Below, piece after piece: positions 46,458 through 59,937 of a stretch of DNA of 64,000 bases; positions within the stretch are counted from its first letter, which is position 1, and the number at the start of each line of letters is the position of its first letter. Source of the DNA: Onchidella celtica (taxonomy: Eukaryota > Mollusca > Gastropoda > Systellommatophora > Onchidiidae); NCBI GenBank assembly GCA_963931925.1, contig OZ007579.1, forward strand, positions 25,513,769 to 25,577,768, in the 5' to 3' direction. The position numbers and the translations under genes were made by a program. The notes beneath the pieces were generated by a model. The model was given only the letters and a program-made list of their open reading frames with translations. It was not told where the DNA came from and ran no database searches.

Positions 46458-46836
46458 TCTGTGCCAGTTCTGCATGGATTCTGAAGGCAACCTAAGGTTA
46501 TTAGAACTTTAAGCGAGTTGCCAGAGCTGAACAGGCAAAACAATTTGAGATATGAGAAAAGGAGCGAGAAAAATTAATTTAATTACATTCCACCCATGTT
46601 AGTCTGATTGCTTGTGAAAGTGAGCCATTTAATTCTGTACAGTCTGTTGATTTATGACAGCGTAGCCTTGAGGACAAGGAAAACCAACGGCTCTTCAAAT
46701 CAGGCATCACATCAGTGAGCTTGTGCACGCAAAGGAATATTACATGCAATTATTATACTGTACTAATTCAGCAAAATTATTTCTTGCACATGTATTTATC
46801 CCCCCTCACCCCCACGGACGTTTTTTTTTTTTACTG

Positions 46837-46842
46837 AATAAA
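46837..46842 (+). terminator. Polyadenylation signal of the membrane-protein gene
   Basis: AATAAA lies 380 bases after the predicted stop codon on the same strand. No other gene intervenes. Confidence 0.45.
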
Positions 46843-46931
46843 TTATGACATCTCTTAGATTTTTTAAGTAATCCGCGTTCTTTGTCAGTGCCTGGAACGA
46901 CCACGGTATGGGTTCTTTTTCACGATTGCAA

Positions 46932-47089
46932 ATCGCCGGTCAGCTGTGGGAACCCTATTAAAACTAGACTGAAACTATCGTAACATTTGGGAATTGTAGT
47001 ATTTCAGATACATTTAATAAGCTAGGTCCCCAAGTAACACCTTTAATTAAAGCCTATTTATAAGGAGGTTGCAACAGCCAACAGGTGAA
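46932..47089. mobile_element. Family A inverted-repeat element, copy 4 (diverged)
   Basis: ATCGCCGGTCAGCTGTGGG on the left and the inverted GCAACAGCCAACAGG on the right match family A ends. The copy is shorter (158 bp) and more diverged. Confidence 0.6.
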
Positions 47090-47990
47090 ACAATGTTGTT
47101 GGATAAAAATAATTATGAGCTGATGTGAAAAAAAAAAAAAAAGGGAAAGCACTTTTTGTCCGATAATTTCAATTTTCTTGTTTGTAATCGTGGATTGTTA
47201 GGACACACATTAAATACCACCGAATCAATTTTAGGGGGTTCAATAAGGGCTGTAATCATGAATTGTGAACATATAAAATGTCTTGGTTAATGATTAAATT
47301 AACTTTTGCTGTTCCCCCCCCCCCCCCCCCCCCCAAAGAAATGACAAAACTTTCTCATATTGGTCTGCTGTGCAGTCCAAGTACATGTATATTGTATTTT
47401 TTTGGCTTCTTAAGAATTTACCAGCAATCAAATAGTGCATAATCATATACCACAGCTAATCATGGGCTTTAAACAACAACTTGTTTTCCTTCCATTTTTT
47501 TGGTCGTTTTCATGAAAATTTGAACTTAAAGACATTTTAACTTACATATGACAGACACTGACATAAACAAATACACCAACACACATACACATATAACATA
47601 AGCCAAGTATTTAAAAAGTGAAAAATGAATTTAATGCTTTGTTTAAAACAAGATTGCGCAAACGAATCTTAAACATTTAAAGATGCAGGAATCACACATA
47701 ATGATTTCATATAGCAGGAAATAAAATAAAAAACCTTCCAGATATGGTTTCATAAGACTTTCAAACCCCATGAATTAGCGAGTATCTTGTACTGCTAACA
47801 TTTAATCACTACCTTACATACACTTTTCAACTTGGCCAAAATAAAATTTGTGTATCAAACGTCTGATATTTAAAAAAATACAAATGCTGTCACAATGAAT
47901 ATTTTGTGGAGAGCAAAAAATGAGCCTATTACACTGAGTGTACTCCTTAAAAGGAAAAAAAAAACTAGAAAAAAAACAACAAAAAAACAA

Positions 47991-47996
47991 TTTAAT
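47991..47996 (-). terminator. Candidate polyadenylation signal for TCP1
   Basis: ATTAAA on the minus strand lies about 200 bases past the TCP1 stop. No AATAAA is closer. Confidence 0.3.
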
Positions 47997-48194
47997 CGCA
48001 GTGGTAATACACATGTAAAAGCATAATAACTTAGAAATCAGAGCTGCAGTCATGCCTATTTCTGTCCATCACAAATTTGTATCAACAAACTAAAATGATT
48101 GATGGGTTGTACAACCTGAAAATTCCTTGAACACTGTCCCTGCCCCACCCAGCCCTTTTCCTAAAGCCCAGCACTACTATCATCATTATCATGA

Positions 48195-51100
48195 TCAACC
48201 ATCCAAAGCGCCCGATCTGTACGCGTCCTGGTACGACATTCCCCCAGATTTCTCAGACACCAGTTTGATCATGTCATCAATACGCAGGATGGTGATGGCT
48301 GCTTCTGTGGCAAACTTCAGAGATTTGACCTTGGACATTGCTGGTTCTAAAACACCGGCTTTCTTGTTGTCTCGAACCACTCCCTCATACAGGTCTAGCC
48401 CCACCCTGCAAAAATAAATTGTCATACACTTAAATATACTGATTAATATCAAGTACCAGATATTTTGAGTATGTGTGTGGTGGGGGTACATCGACTTGAA
48501 AATGACCATTTTATGCTAGGAAGACACAAGACGATACGACGGAAGGAGATCTTACCAGGAGCATCCACTTACTACTGGCTAATACTGGTGATGAATTGAG
48601 CGATTCACATGACAGGCTTTCATAAAAAAAAATAAAAAAAACGAACAATTTCACATCAAACACATTATTCTGGTTCATCTGATGGCAAATCATGCACAAG
48701 GCACAAATTAAATGCATAAAAATTGTCTCAGGGGAGCAATGTGCAGTTTTCAGTGTTACTATTCTTCTTGCTCCCATTACAACATGTATACTTATCTAAG
48801 GACAGTTGATACTAGCAGGATAATTAACTTATCTCAGCTGTGTATATTCGTCAATGATGCCAACAAGACACCCTAACTCAAACAATGCTTCTCGCTTAGA
48901 AGTCTTGAAGATCATACTTGACTTGATCAACAAAGACAGGTAAGTTAATAAACATAAACACCGGCTTTTCACTCAAATATTTATATTCATACTATTCCTT
49001 CAAGCGACAGGAGCACTTGCAATTCGAATTTAAATTATCTCGACACAACATGCTGAAGACATCAAAAACTATTTCAACATAAATAACAGCTTTTCACTCA
49101 TAGTCTTTACCCAAGAATTTTTATTTTATTTTTTGTCCATGAAAATATGTCCAGATACATGATAAAAACACTAGAACAGCCGCCTAGATTGCCAAGACCC
49201 GTCCCACTACTCACCATCTGAGATCATTATGCTCTGCTCTAGTTTGGGAGGTATTGTGGAAGGCTCTAAGCTTGGCTACCAGATCTGTCGAGTCCTGGGC
49301 AGCATTGACTGCCAGCTGCTTGGGTATAACCAATAGTGACTGGGCAAACTCAGCTATAGCAAGCTGTTCTCTACTGGCCTGGAAATGGCAGATTAAAAGC
49401 ACAAATTATTCTCATGTATTATGTTTGCTGATAGATCCACACTAGTAAAATGATAATCATTTGACACTCATTAACAAGGTTCTAACAGCTGACCAATGAT
49501 ATGTGAATACTGCAGATGCCATGTATTGTTGTGTTATATGTATAAACATTTTAACCAAGTTACTATATTTATTTTGTACTTGTGATCTCTGGCACAAACT
49601 ACCCAAGTATAGAATGGTAAACTTTATGAGAGAAAGAAAACTTGGAAAAGGCAGACAGCTCGACAATGGTTTGATCACAATGTGTTTTTCTATTGTGTTC
49701 TGGGATAAGGTATTTGACACATTATGTTGAATAGGATGCTATACTGTTTTTATCAAACACACCAAAAACAATTTTTTTGTACAAAAATGTCTGAATTTGG
49801 CAGTGTTTGCCAAACATAAAGAGTATGTGCATGCATGTATGAACAGCACATACTCCTATGCTGATTATCGAAATGGAATGGATAACTTTCTGCACAAGCA
49901 CTTCATTTACTAACACATTCAAGCACATGATACTTTTGACGTTTACCACAATAGGTATATTCAACAAAACAATAAGCTAAGACACCCAAGTCACCTATTC
50001 CTATACAAACTTACCAGGGATGTGGCAAAATTCTCCAGGTAAATGGACAGGGCTGCTTCTACAGCTCCACCACCAGCTACAACTTTCTTGGACTCAAGTA
50101 CTCGCCGGACAACACACAGAGCATCATGAACAGATCTCTCCATCTCATCCACCATGAAGTCATTTGCTCCACGCAGGATAATAGATGAAGCTGTACGAGC
50201 TTTAGGTCTGAAAGACGTGAAAACCCACACTAATTTTATTATGGTGCGAGGACAAATATATAATGTAAGTGGTGGGTGTAAGGAGTCGGGTAATAGTTAA
50301 ACAATAGGGACAATTCAAATGATATTTATGTCCCTGCCTCAAATAAATATCACAAAAAATTAAAATGAAACCTCCAGAGAAAACAATTCAGTATGACACT
50401 CAACGCGACTGATACAGATTAATCATGCCATAAAACAGAAATTATGTTCATCAAGATATTTTCCACCTGTGTACATCATTTGAAAAAAAAACCTGTGCCT
50501 GAATTACAAAAAGCATATCGTGTCTAGGCTTCAAGACTCCTGTAACTAACGTTTCGAAAATTTTACAGCAGAGCCAAAAAAGTGATTTTCTTTGGCTTAT
50601 TGCCAGCAGCAAATTCTAAAGACAATGGACTTGACTATTGCAATATTGTTATTTATAGGAATTGAGCCATGAGCTTTTGACACAAGGCGCGCAATTGATT
50701 TTCAGACCCAAAGAACGAAAGTGATTTTGACTAAAAATGTTTGTTGGGGAGGCTTGCAGCATAACGACGATATAAAGTTCCTGTTGATGCTCTTGGGCTC
50801 AAAGTGTCAAAGTCTAGAAGGGCCAACTTTACTAAAGGAAGGAGGCACAACTGAATAAACATGGAAAGAGCATATTGTGATTTATGGTTTGACCATAATG
50901 TATGTGAATGCACTCAGAAAGAACAAGATCTGACAACAAAACTGAGACAAGAAGATCTTTACCCTCTAATAATAATTAGTTCATCATCACAGATTCTTTC
51001 CTGCACCACTTCCTCTGCTTGCCCCAAGTATGATGGCTCAAAGGACTCCTCTCCTTCCAAGTTTGCCAAGGTCATCAAGAATGCAGCTGCAGTAACAACA

Positions 51101-54100
51101 TAACACATTTAGCAGGATAAACAAAGACATGTGAAACCCTACAGTTCCTCAACTGCCCCCATAGGGAGTCTTAAAACAGTATATTAAATGCAGTTTCAAA
51201 GAAATCTAAACTTTTTACTGGCGGTTTTTCTGTTGTTGCTTTTTCTTTGACTTCATCTTTCTTTATTCACATTCAAAATAATAATGAACATTCTGAAGCT
51301 GACAGCAATAATTTATTTCCCTATATTATTCTAAACACTGACACAGAATATTGAATCCTCTCAACCTGTTATCTCTAATAGATTAAAGTTCAGCGGGTAA
51401 ATATTTGCACCATTAAATACATTAAGCAGCCAGGTAATTAGCAGAATCGAGAATGTCTGTCCACATACTCTGGAAAACTTTGAACATGTCACAGTATAGC
51501 CTCCTGCTGTGTAAAAAGTATTCTGCCATGTCACAGAAAAAGGCCATATAAATCGGTGTCATGACCTGAATTTCCGTGATTTTGTGGAGCAGGAGTTCAC
51601 GGGCTGAGACCCATTGAGTAGTATTTGGTGTGATCGGACCCTTAGGGTAAAAAGTGGTATTTTGTAAGTTAGTGGAGTCACGCCCTGAGGCGGTAGGTTG
51701 TGCAAGGAATGCACGAGGCTGTGAACTCAGCACGCGTAAGAGGGTAGTTAGGAAGGAAGCTCCACAGGGTTTTGTCTGTTATAAAAGGGTTGGCCCGCCA
51801 TTTTTATTTAGAGACGGCTGTAAGCATTGCACAGTGAGGCGCTCTCGGCTCATTCTCCTGAGTCTGAAGTAGGAGACGAAACAGACAACAGTCGAAGACA
51901 AAAGAGCTAACGTCAAGAACTAGCTGTTTAATGCCGGGCCAAGGGTACGAACCGCGTCATTTGGATTCGCGCTCTCTACATGGCGAGCGCAGAATGGTAA
52001 GGTCCAGCGAGTAGCCAGTGAAGACAGGGCTACCCTGACAGAGAAGAAATCCACTGTCAGCCATAAGGAGTAACTCCCCGAGTCCAGAGATCTCGTTCGA
52101 CAGGTTTGATCGATTAGACATCTAAGGAACCCTTACCCGAGCATAGTGGATTAATGCAGTAGCTATAGTGTTGTGATTAATAGAGTAGTAAGGAATGTGA
52201 GGAATTATTAAATATCCATGTCGAGTAGTTCGCCATAAATATTAGTAAGGAGAATTGTGCTGTATAAGTCATAACGACTACAAGTTCAGATGTATAACAT
52301 ATTTGTTTGAATTTATATGTATATAGTTATATTTATAATTAGAAAAAAGTGCTAGTTAGTTGATTGGAATTACACCTTGGATGCTATATGATTACTAGTA
52401 TTTATTATGCAGACGGAATTGTCACATTGCAATAATAAGGCCCCTCAGGTCTGACTAAATATATAACTTGTGTTATTTGATTATTTTTGGTATGCCTTTC
52501 GCGAGTGTGAGTTAGCCTCTTGAACAGTCGAAGGGCTATCTTCCCCATATCCCGACTCACCTCATTCTTGACAATCGGTCTGTCAAATTCACTCACTTTT
52601 AGTCATCATTTTTTTTAGAATGAAATGTATGCCATCTCTCTACATAGGCTGTAATTTCATATGACTGCATGCAATGGTTTCCTCTGGCCACCAGAAAGTG
52701 GAAACTGACCAAGGACTAAGTTTTGAGTTTGAGTTTAATGGCATGTCGGCACAATAATGGCCATTTGGGGTCTTCCATGGTTTTATCGTTATCTTACTTT
52801 GGGTTAGCTTTCAGCCCTTGGATTGACCGAGGAATAAAGCAAAGGACAAAACAAAATTTCTTTTAGTCTCTCCTGTCAAACTGTCTCAAGAGCATACCGC
52901 CTTTTTCTCCAACATGGCAGATTTGGAGAAAAAAAGTTAACAACAAACAACCAACAAATCCTCACCTCCAGTGGCTTTGGCAACCCTTTTCAGGTCAGCT
53001 TTCTTACATCGTCTAACAGCCATAGCTCCACACTCCACAAAATACTTGAGACATAGATCATCAATGCCACCTGTGGTCAGGATCACATTGGCTCCGGCAG
53101 CAATAATCTTCTGAATTCTCTCCTTGGTGATGTCGAACTCTCTGATGAATACAAGATCACAAACAACTATGCAGAAGCTGAACCTGGCCTCAGAAAGTAA
53201 TCAATTATTGGTAAACTGAACGAAAAACTCTTAAACACACAAAAACAAAATGTAAATTCACACCAACTGTGAAACAGCTTTTTTTTTTTTTTTTTTAAAT
53301 CTCTCCCAGAAGCACGTGAAATCCACTGTTTCTCATAATCATAATAAAGATTTTTGTTCCATAGTAGTAAAAAAACAAAACAAAAAGCTGTTCAAACATT
53401 TAAGAACTAACGAAAAGCTTTGCAGGTAATGTACAATAAGCATTTAACTGAGAGGATTTTAGAAGCTTTTTTGCCGTGAAGCGTATTTGACACAATTGAG
53501 TCCACTCTGACTGAGAGGGCCATTTATGTCAACAACACAAAAGTACTGTACCATCCACCTCATAGCAAGGAACTGAATGGTCCAAACTACATGTGCTGTC
53601 ATTTTTTGTGTCCCATGATGTTTTCCCAGTCTCACACCATACAGGTGAGCTGGGTAGCAAGACATGGGACGCCACGATGGTTGTTTGTGTGTATGTGAGA
53701 GAGCGAGAGAGATAGATAGTGGCACAAACATAAAGATCACTGAACAAGACATCAGAATTTGTTTCAAAGTTTTCCTGATGTATACGCTTTGCAGACAAAA
53801 TCCAAACTATTTTATGGCACTGTAATCAATTCGTAACAACCTCCTGTGCATGTAGTGATATTTTTCTTCCCATGGCGCTCATTCTCAACTCTACATAAAA
53901 TGAAAGTCTTGATTTGGTTAGAAAACACAAAACTGAAGCTTACTTAGCAGTGCAACATTGTTTTCTACCACGGGATCCTAAAACTTCTCAGATTATTCTC
54001 AGATAAAACAAGACTCAGTACAATAACAACAAGAGCGACCATGAAATTTGTGGGCACATCACTACTGCATATCTCAACAAATATTAATCAATTGGTTGGA

Positions 54101-57100
54101 ACAAATTTGTCTTCATGGTCATTAACATCAAACATGGCAACAATGTGACAGACAAATGACAGTTTAGTTGGGCTGTAAATCCATGGATGTGGGATTTGGC
54201 ACAGGAATTATAAAGGTGATGAACCACTTTATCCATTTTGTATTTGCAATTCATATGTGACCTCAGGTATTAGTTCTGTTGAATGCAGAGAATTTCCTAT
54301 TTCATTTCCCCAAAATAAGCAGTATTTCTAGCATTCATAGATACAGAATGAATTTATTTTGCTAGTAAGCTGTGGGTTGACATTTCTATAATTTCATTAT
54401 GGTTGATTTTCATATCTTATGATTTCACAGGAAGATAACAGATCCTTTAACAAGAATAATTTAACAGCTTTTTTTTTAAAATTAAGCAATAAAAGGCTGC
54501 TGATAGAATATCTGCCTTCAGAAATAGCTTGTTGGGTAGGCCAGACACAAACCTTGGTTAAAACACCTAAGATCTGAACTTTTTAAATTAAAAAAAAAAA
54601 AAGCAATAAAAGGCTGCTGATAGAATATCTGCCTTCAGAAATAGCTTGTTGGGTAGGCCAGACACAAACCTTGGTTAAAACACCTAAGATCTGAACTGTT
54701 CTAACCAGCATCCAGTTTGCTGTTCCCCATAGTATATACTAACGCAGCTATGAGTGGTAGCTGGCAAGCAAGTTGTATGGGGGTATAAAATGACTGCCGA
54801 TTTGAGAGAAATTCTATGTTCCTCAAGACTTTTTATCTTTAGGCTATGATCGAAGAGTCATGCCGGATAAAGTTGGTCATTCATTTCATTTTGCAGATGA
54901 CCACTAATTCAAAGCTTGCTTTCACAGCTTTTTCTATGGTCAGATAATGACTGTTATTGGCACAGAGTGTGAGAAAATGGTAATGCCAACAGGGGATAGC
55001 ACTGTTGTTTGCATAAAAAAAGAGTTTCCTTCCCTTTAGACAACTCCACATATGGAAGGAGAACTCTAAGCCATTAACATTAATTTGGAAGAATTCAAAT
55101 TCAGCAAACTGTTCCATCCCAGTTCAATCTATGTATTTTCTCAGGATTAATTGAACAGGTAATGAATTGTAATGGGTCATTCACTGTATGAATGGAAATT
55201 ATCCAATGGCATCATTAGATGCATGTGCATGTTTACAGCCTGGTATGTCTGTCAGATTCATTACACGTTTATCAACCATACTGCCTATAGTACAACATGT
55301 TCAGAAGTATGGACCAACCTCTGCCTCATGGGATCCAACTGTTCTGGATTTTCCACTAACAGCTCCACACCAAGTTTCATCTTTGCTTTCTGCAGACTGA
55401 AGTCCAGGCATGCAATCTTGGCATTGGACACTGATTTTGGCATTGCTGGATAAGGAAAGAGCAAGTTAACACAGGTCTTGATTACATTTTCCCCAATCAC
55501 TTTTTCAAAGCAAATTTGCTGTTTCACACAAGTCTGAGTCTGAACACCATCTTGTTCATGCAACAACAAGAACTGTCTATATTGTATCACAGATTGGTGT
55601 TGGCAGTAGTCCGATTTGCTCAACTGCATACCTTAAGCCACGGTCCACGTTAAACTAACAATGCAAATGCATTATTTCACTTCAATACAAAAAGGACCTG
55701 AAAACAAAAAAGTCTGCAAAATAACTTAGAATCCTTATTTCATATACTTTATCTTCATCATCCATTATTTTGGTGCCGACAGTCATGAAATTCACATTAT
55801 CACAAGGATGTGACTGTCACCTATTTATAACAATACATTGTAACTGAAGTAAAATGTTTTCCCAATTATATATTTTTATTTACGTTCCAAACTGCAATTA
55901 CTATGATCTTTTCCTCACTTACTGTGGAGCTCTGCCTGAACAGCCATTTTTAGAAATTCATGACATGGTCAATCATACAGAATTTCAAACCCCTAAGCAG
56001 GCTGATAGATTTGAAGCTGCTGTGCAAGAAATCAAAATTTACCTTGAGATGCCACTGTGCAGTTGAGAGCATAGCCTTGAATCAGCATACTCTCTCTAGA
56101 GCTTTTGCCATGTGCCTTGAGGACGTTGACTGCCTTGATGGGATAGCGATAGCCCCCTTTGCCATCTGGTGTTTTGATGGCATTGGCAGCATCCACCACC
56201 ATGTTGGAGAAGAAGTCAGCATCGCTAGAAGTCGTTAAGGCCGAAATATTAAATAACCCCTTCCAATAAATTGCCCAGAAAGGATACACAGAGTACTGGC
56301 ATAACCTGTTTTCTCAACAACAACAAAAAAAACAACCCAACAAATTCCAGAGTAGAGTGTGAATGCACTTAAGGTATCAATTTTAGTTTTAGCCTAATAA
56401 CTTTTCATCAATCTACATTCTGTACAATACACTAACAGTATGACTGTGACTGCGCTGTCTTCATGACCAGATATATAACAATATAGTTTTTTTTAAAAAA
56501 GGATACGGGCCAATTATTTTACTGGACATGCTGGTCTTGGCTGCATTGACAATGGAATCTCGGCCCAGGTCATCCGCTGAGATTGTCAGGTGGTCTTGGA
56601 TGTACTTGACAGCTTCCCTGAAAATCAATCAGACATGAAGTATTGACACTGATCACCAAAAGAACCTATCAAATGCACATGCATCATGACAGATGTGGTG
56701 TTTGCCAAATCATTTGATTCTAGAACATTCATTCTATTACCCATTTATCCTGGCTGCTTCGGTACAAAAACTGTCTTCCTAGCAATATTTTAAAACTAAA
56801 CATTGAAAATGTTCAAATGAAGAATAAATTGAGAAAGTAATTTTAAAACACCTGGAGTACTTTCATTCGGATGCTATGTTTTGTCTTGTAGTTGTAGAGA
56901 TTTCTCATTGTCCAAGACTTAGACAAGGTTCATGGTAGTGGTGAGTACAATAACATTTGCCTAATATTGAGAGAGAGAGATTTTGCAAATTTGTTAATTT
57001 ACAACCTGTTAAACAATTCTTACTATATGACCAGAAGTAGTTTGTATTGTTACAAACAAGTCAATTTTCATGTGCATAGCTTATAAATGTTTGTCCGCAG

Positions 57101-59937
57101 CAGTAATGATCACTCACTTGCAGGCCAGTCTGTAACCACTGATAATGGATGTGGGATGGATCTTGCACTTGACCAGCTCATCTGCATTCTTCAGCAGTTC
57201 AGCAGCAATAATAACCTGAGAGTATAATGCAAATCAGCTGAAGTTAACAACAACAAAACATTTATTATTTATTTCTACTGGCAGCTTTAATCAACCAAAA
57301 CTCATTGCAAAATGATCATAGGCTTTTGACATTTCAGTACAAATGGACTGTTTTTAAAATCAGCATCTAGCACTTATTGCATCCTGGAGATTTACAAATG
57401 GAAAAACACAATAAATCTCCTTTTAGCTTGCTCTGTTGATTACTGTATACTTTTATAACATTTCTTATTCTCAGATTTATCTAATTTAAATTCATTGCCT
57501 TTTTAGCAAACAGAATGGCATACACTGTTGCAAAAGAAATAGTAGGACAAGAATGCACCGGCAAACCCTCCGTCAAAAAATTGTTTGAATAATACAACAT
57601 GTTGATTCAGCAAAACACGATGAAAGTAAAGCTACATACAACGCTAGTGGTGCCATCACCGACTTCTTGGTCCTGGAGATCTGCCAGCTCCACCAACACT
57701 TTAGCAGCTGGATGTTCCACCTCCAAGAGCTTCAATATGGTGGCTCCATCATTTGTGATTGTCACATCCTGAGTGGAGTTATAAAAAAACAAAAATTAAT
57801 AATAATATCTACAATTCCAACATCAATAAGTGAATAAGAATGCTACATAATCCCATTCAAACTCAAGTTTGGCCAAACTGCCTCAGTGTAATATCTCCAC
57901 ACTAATAGTAATAGAGCAAGTGCAGCTCCATCTCTAAATATAACCCGTGTAAAGATTTAGCATAAGGACTACAGTTGAACTAATTAAGCTCATACAGAAG
58001 TAACCGCATTTCATTCAATATTGATTAAATTCTTTTGTGTAGGACTGATACTTCACTACCCGATAGAGTGATAGTGACAACCAGACATATAAGCTGTGCA
58101 GTACTACCAAATATCTCGTTTTTTTTTTTTAATTGCATGATTTCTTCACTGAGTGATGACAGCTATGTGACTGTTGTCCAGTGTCCACAGATATTCCCGA
58201 AGAGACTGAGGTTGTAGTGAATTGCTCATACATTACTACTAATTGACAGCACTGCAATGGCTTTTTTTTTTTTTTGGTTTCGATCACTGTAGTATGAGAG
58301 TAATAAATAGTATTCAGATTTTCTCTGTAGGATTGGGATTGCTGTTACTTTCACTACTGTGTACTGTGGCTGAGGCTTTTGAGCTGATTTCAAAAGTTAT
58401 TCATAAATTGGAGATATTCAGTGTGGGATATAGACTTTATATTAAGTCATGGATGTGAACTCACCCCTATATCATCTACCAACATTTTGTCCAGTCCAAC
58501 AGGGCCGAGGCTGCTTTTCACAATATTTGCAATGGACATAGCTGCGAGAACTGCAACAGAGGCAAAATATGAGAAATTACATTAATTTGTTCCATAGGTC
58601 ACTGAAATCCAACAAACAATCTATTTCTGTGAATGTACCGAGGCATTTTGTACCAAGCAGAATGCTGGCACAAAAATAATAATCATTCTAGATCTAATTT
58701 AAATAAATGACTTTAAAAAAATATTGCTTCTTTCACTTCAGATCTAGATCTAGATCTAATGCCTGCTGAATTAAATCTGTGCCTTTGTGTGTGTTTGCAT
58801 AGGCCCCTATATAGAGTCTTGCTCAATTTTGGAAAGACGTGTGAATGCCTCTCATGCCAGTCACCTGTTAGGTTACACTTTTGGATGCAGTAAATACACA
58901 GCAGTTAATCACCGAGCTGTGCCTTAACTGCCAAAACATCCCTACTGAGGATTAATATGCCACGGCTATTCCTACTAGATTCTAATATACTATCAAAGCC
59001 CAAGCCACACCCCCCCCCCCCCCCCCAAAGTTGAGTGATGCATTTCAGAATCCTTCCTCAATTTTCCTTCTAATGTTGAGGACAACTCCACTTCATCAGG
59101 TTCATGCATAAAACTAAACCCAGTGGCTATTCTTACGGCAGGAATGGAACTGAGAATTTTGTTATTCAACTTAATGCTGGGCCTACTTGGGGCACTTTTT
59201 CGGTTGTTCCCACCCCAACTTACGTAGGCTATATTAGTTGATTGTCAGATTGATATGTAACGACGTGAGGGTCTAGTCAGTTTGTATCATCGAGGCCGTA
59301 GGCCGATGTTCGTCTGGGCAGTAGTCAGATTGATATTACATCAGGGAAAGCCGCCGGGGTAGCTATGTATTGTTTTCACTCGGACTGGAACGCATTCGGA
59401 AGTCCTTCCGCTAACTAAGGAGGATCAGTTGGGAAACTGATGCTGTAAGGTTGGCCTTTTCTGGCACACGATGTTCAAAATGTTACAGAGCCAATGTATT
59501 TATGGCTGCCGTAAGAATAGCCACAGCCAAAACTAAAAGGTATGGACTGAAAGATGAAGTAGAATCGTAGATCTAGATCTAGATAAACATTATTAACTTA
59601 TTGACACAACTAATGGCATGTCCTGACAAATAAAAGCCTACACCCGTTGATTTACTTTAATTAAATCCGATCTATTATCGACTTTGCCCATACCAGTTGC
59701 CACCCTTCCTTCCAGAATATTCCTCGTGGATGGCAGTCAAGAAACGAAGTGAGTAGACGAGAGACTAGAATCCAGATGACTCTTTGCAAACGATGTCATT
59801 GCTCACGAGCAAACCCTTTAGCATAAAACCCAATTAAACATTGCATATAATAATGTCACATTACCATTTTGTGTCCTTACGGACTGCCCTGTTGTTCTGT
59901 TGCCACCAACAGTCAATGCCGCAGTTGTGTTCGCCAT
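48195..59937 (-). CDS. TCP1: T-complex protein 1 subunit alpha (CCT1 chaperonin), complete, 12 exons
   Basis: The exons, 5' to 3', are 59937-59865, 58550-58465, 57768-57640, 57215-57118, 56617-56507, 56224-56043, 55445-55319, 53141-52966, 51086-50963, 50207-50015, 49378-49215 and 48405-48195. All phases join, giving 557 residues (human TCP1 has 556). The product is the alpha subunit of the cytosolic CCT/TRiC ring, which folds actin and tubulin using ATP. Visible signatures are [24 protein letters not shown], the nucleotide-site GDGTT at 90-94, [15 protein letters not shown], the catalytic Asp in VHDAL at 397, GGGAVE at 414-419, and [16 protein letters not shown]1-specific stretches such as [18 protein letters not shown] and the tail YRSGALDG separate it from the other CCT subunits. 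The exon 7 donor (GTTGGT) is weak; all others are good. Confidence 0.98.
49471..49500. mobile_element. Family A end fragment in a TCP1 intron
   Basis: AAGGTTCTAACAGCTGACC followed by AATGAT matches only the right terminal repeat of family A. Confidence 0.4.
51555..52600 (+). mobile_element. Possible solo LTR or LTR-like promoter insert in a TCP1 intron
   Basis: Between TCP1 exons 8 and 9 lies a GC-richer block with TATAAAAGGG near 51780 and a long leader-like stretch. It differs in base composition from the surrounding intron. No coding frame, clear ends or target duplication was found, so the call is tentative. The element family is unknown, and if it is an LTR it looks like an old solo remnant. 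Confidence 0.3.
54486..54697. repeat. 95-bp direct duplication in a TCP1 intron
   Basis: 54486-54580 and 54603-54697 are almost identical and are joined by a 22-base A/T stretch. Confidence 0.95.
59244..59409. mobile_element. Family D element, copy 2, lacking the left end
   Basis: It matches 21538-21705 with few differences, including the hairpin around GGCCGTAGGCC. The left terminal repeat is absent. It lies in TCP1 intron 1. Confidence 0.8.

Larger units (their letters stand above)
46843..48194. other. Intergenic stretch between convergent genes
   Basis: The 3' ends of the membrane-protein gene (plus) and TCP1 (minus) face each other here. The stretch contains family A copy 4, a C run near 47.3 kb and the probable TCP1 3' untranslated region. 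Confidence 0.6.

Noticed and set aside
51422-51733. 103-codon minus-strand frame in a TCP1 intron
   Set aside because: It has no recognisable domain and runs into the LTR-like block. It is probably chance.
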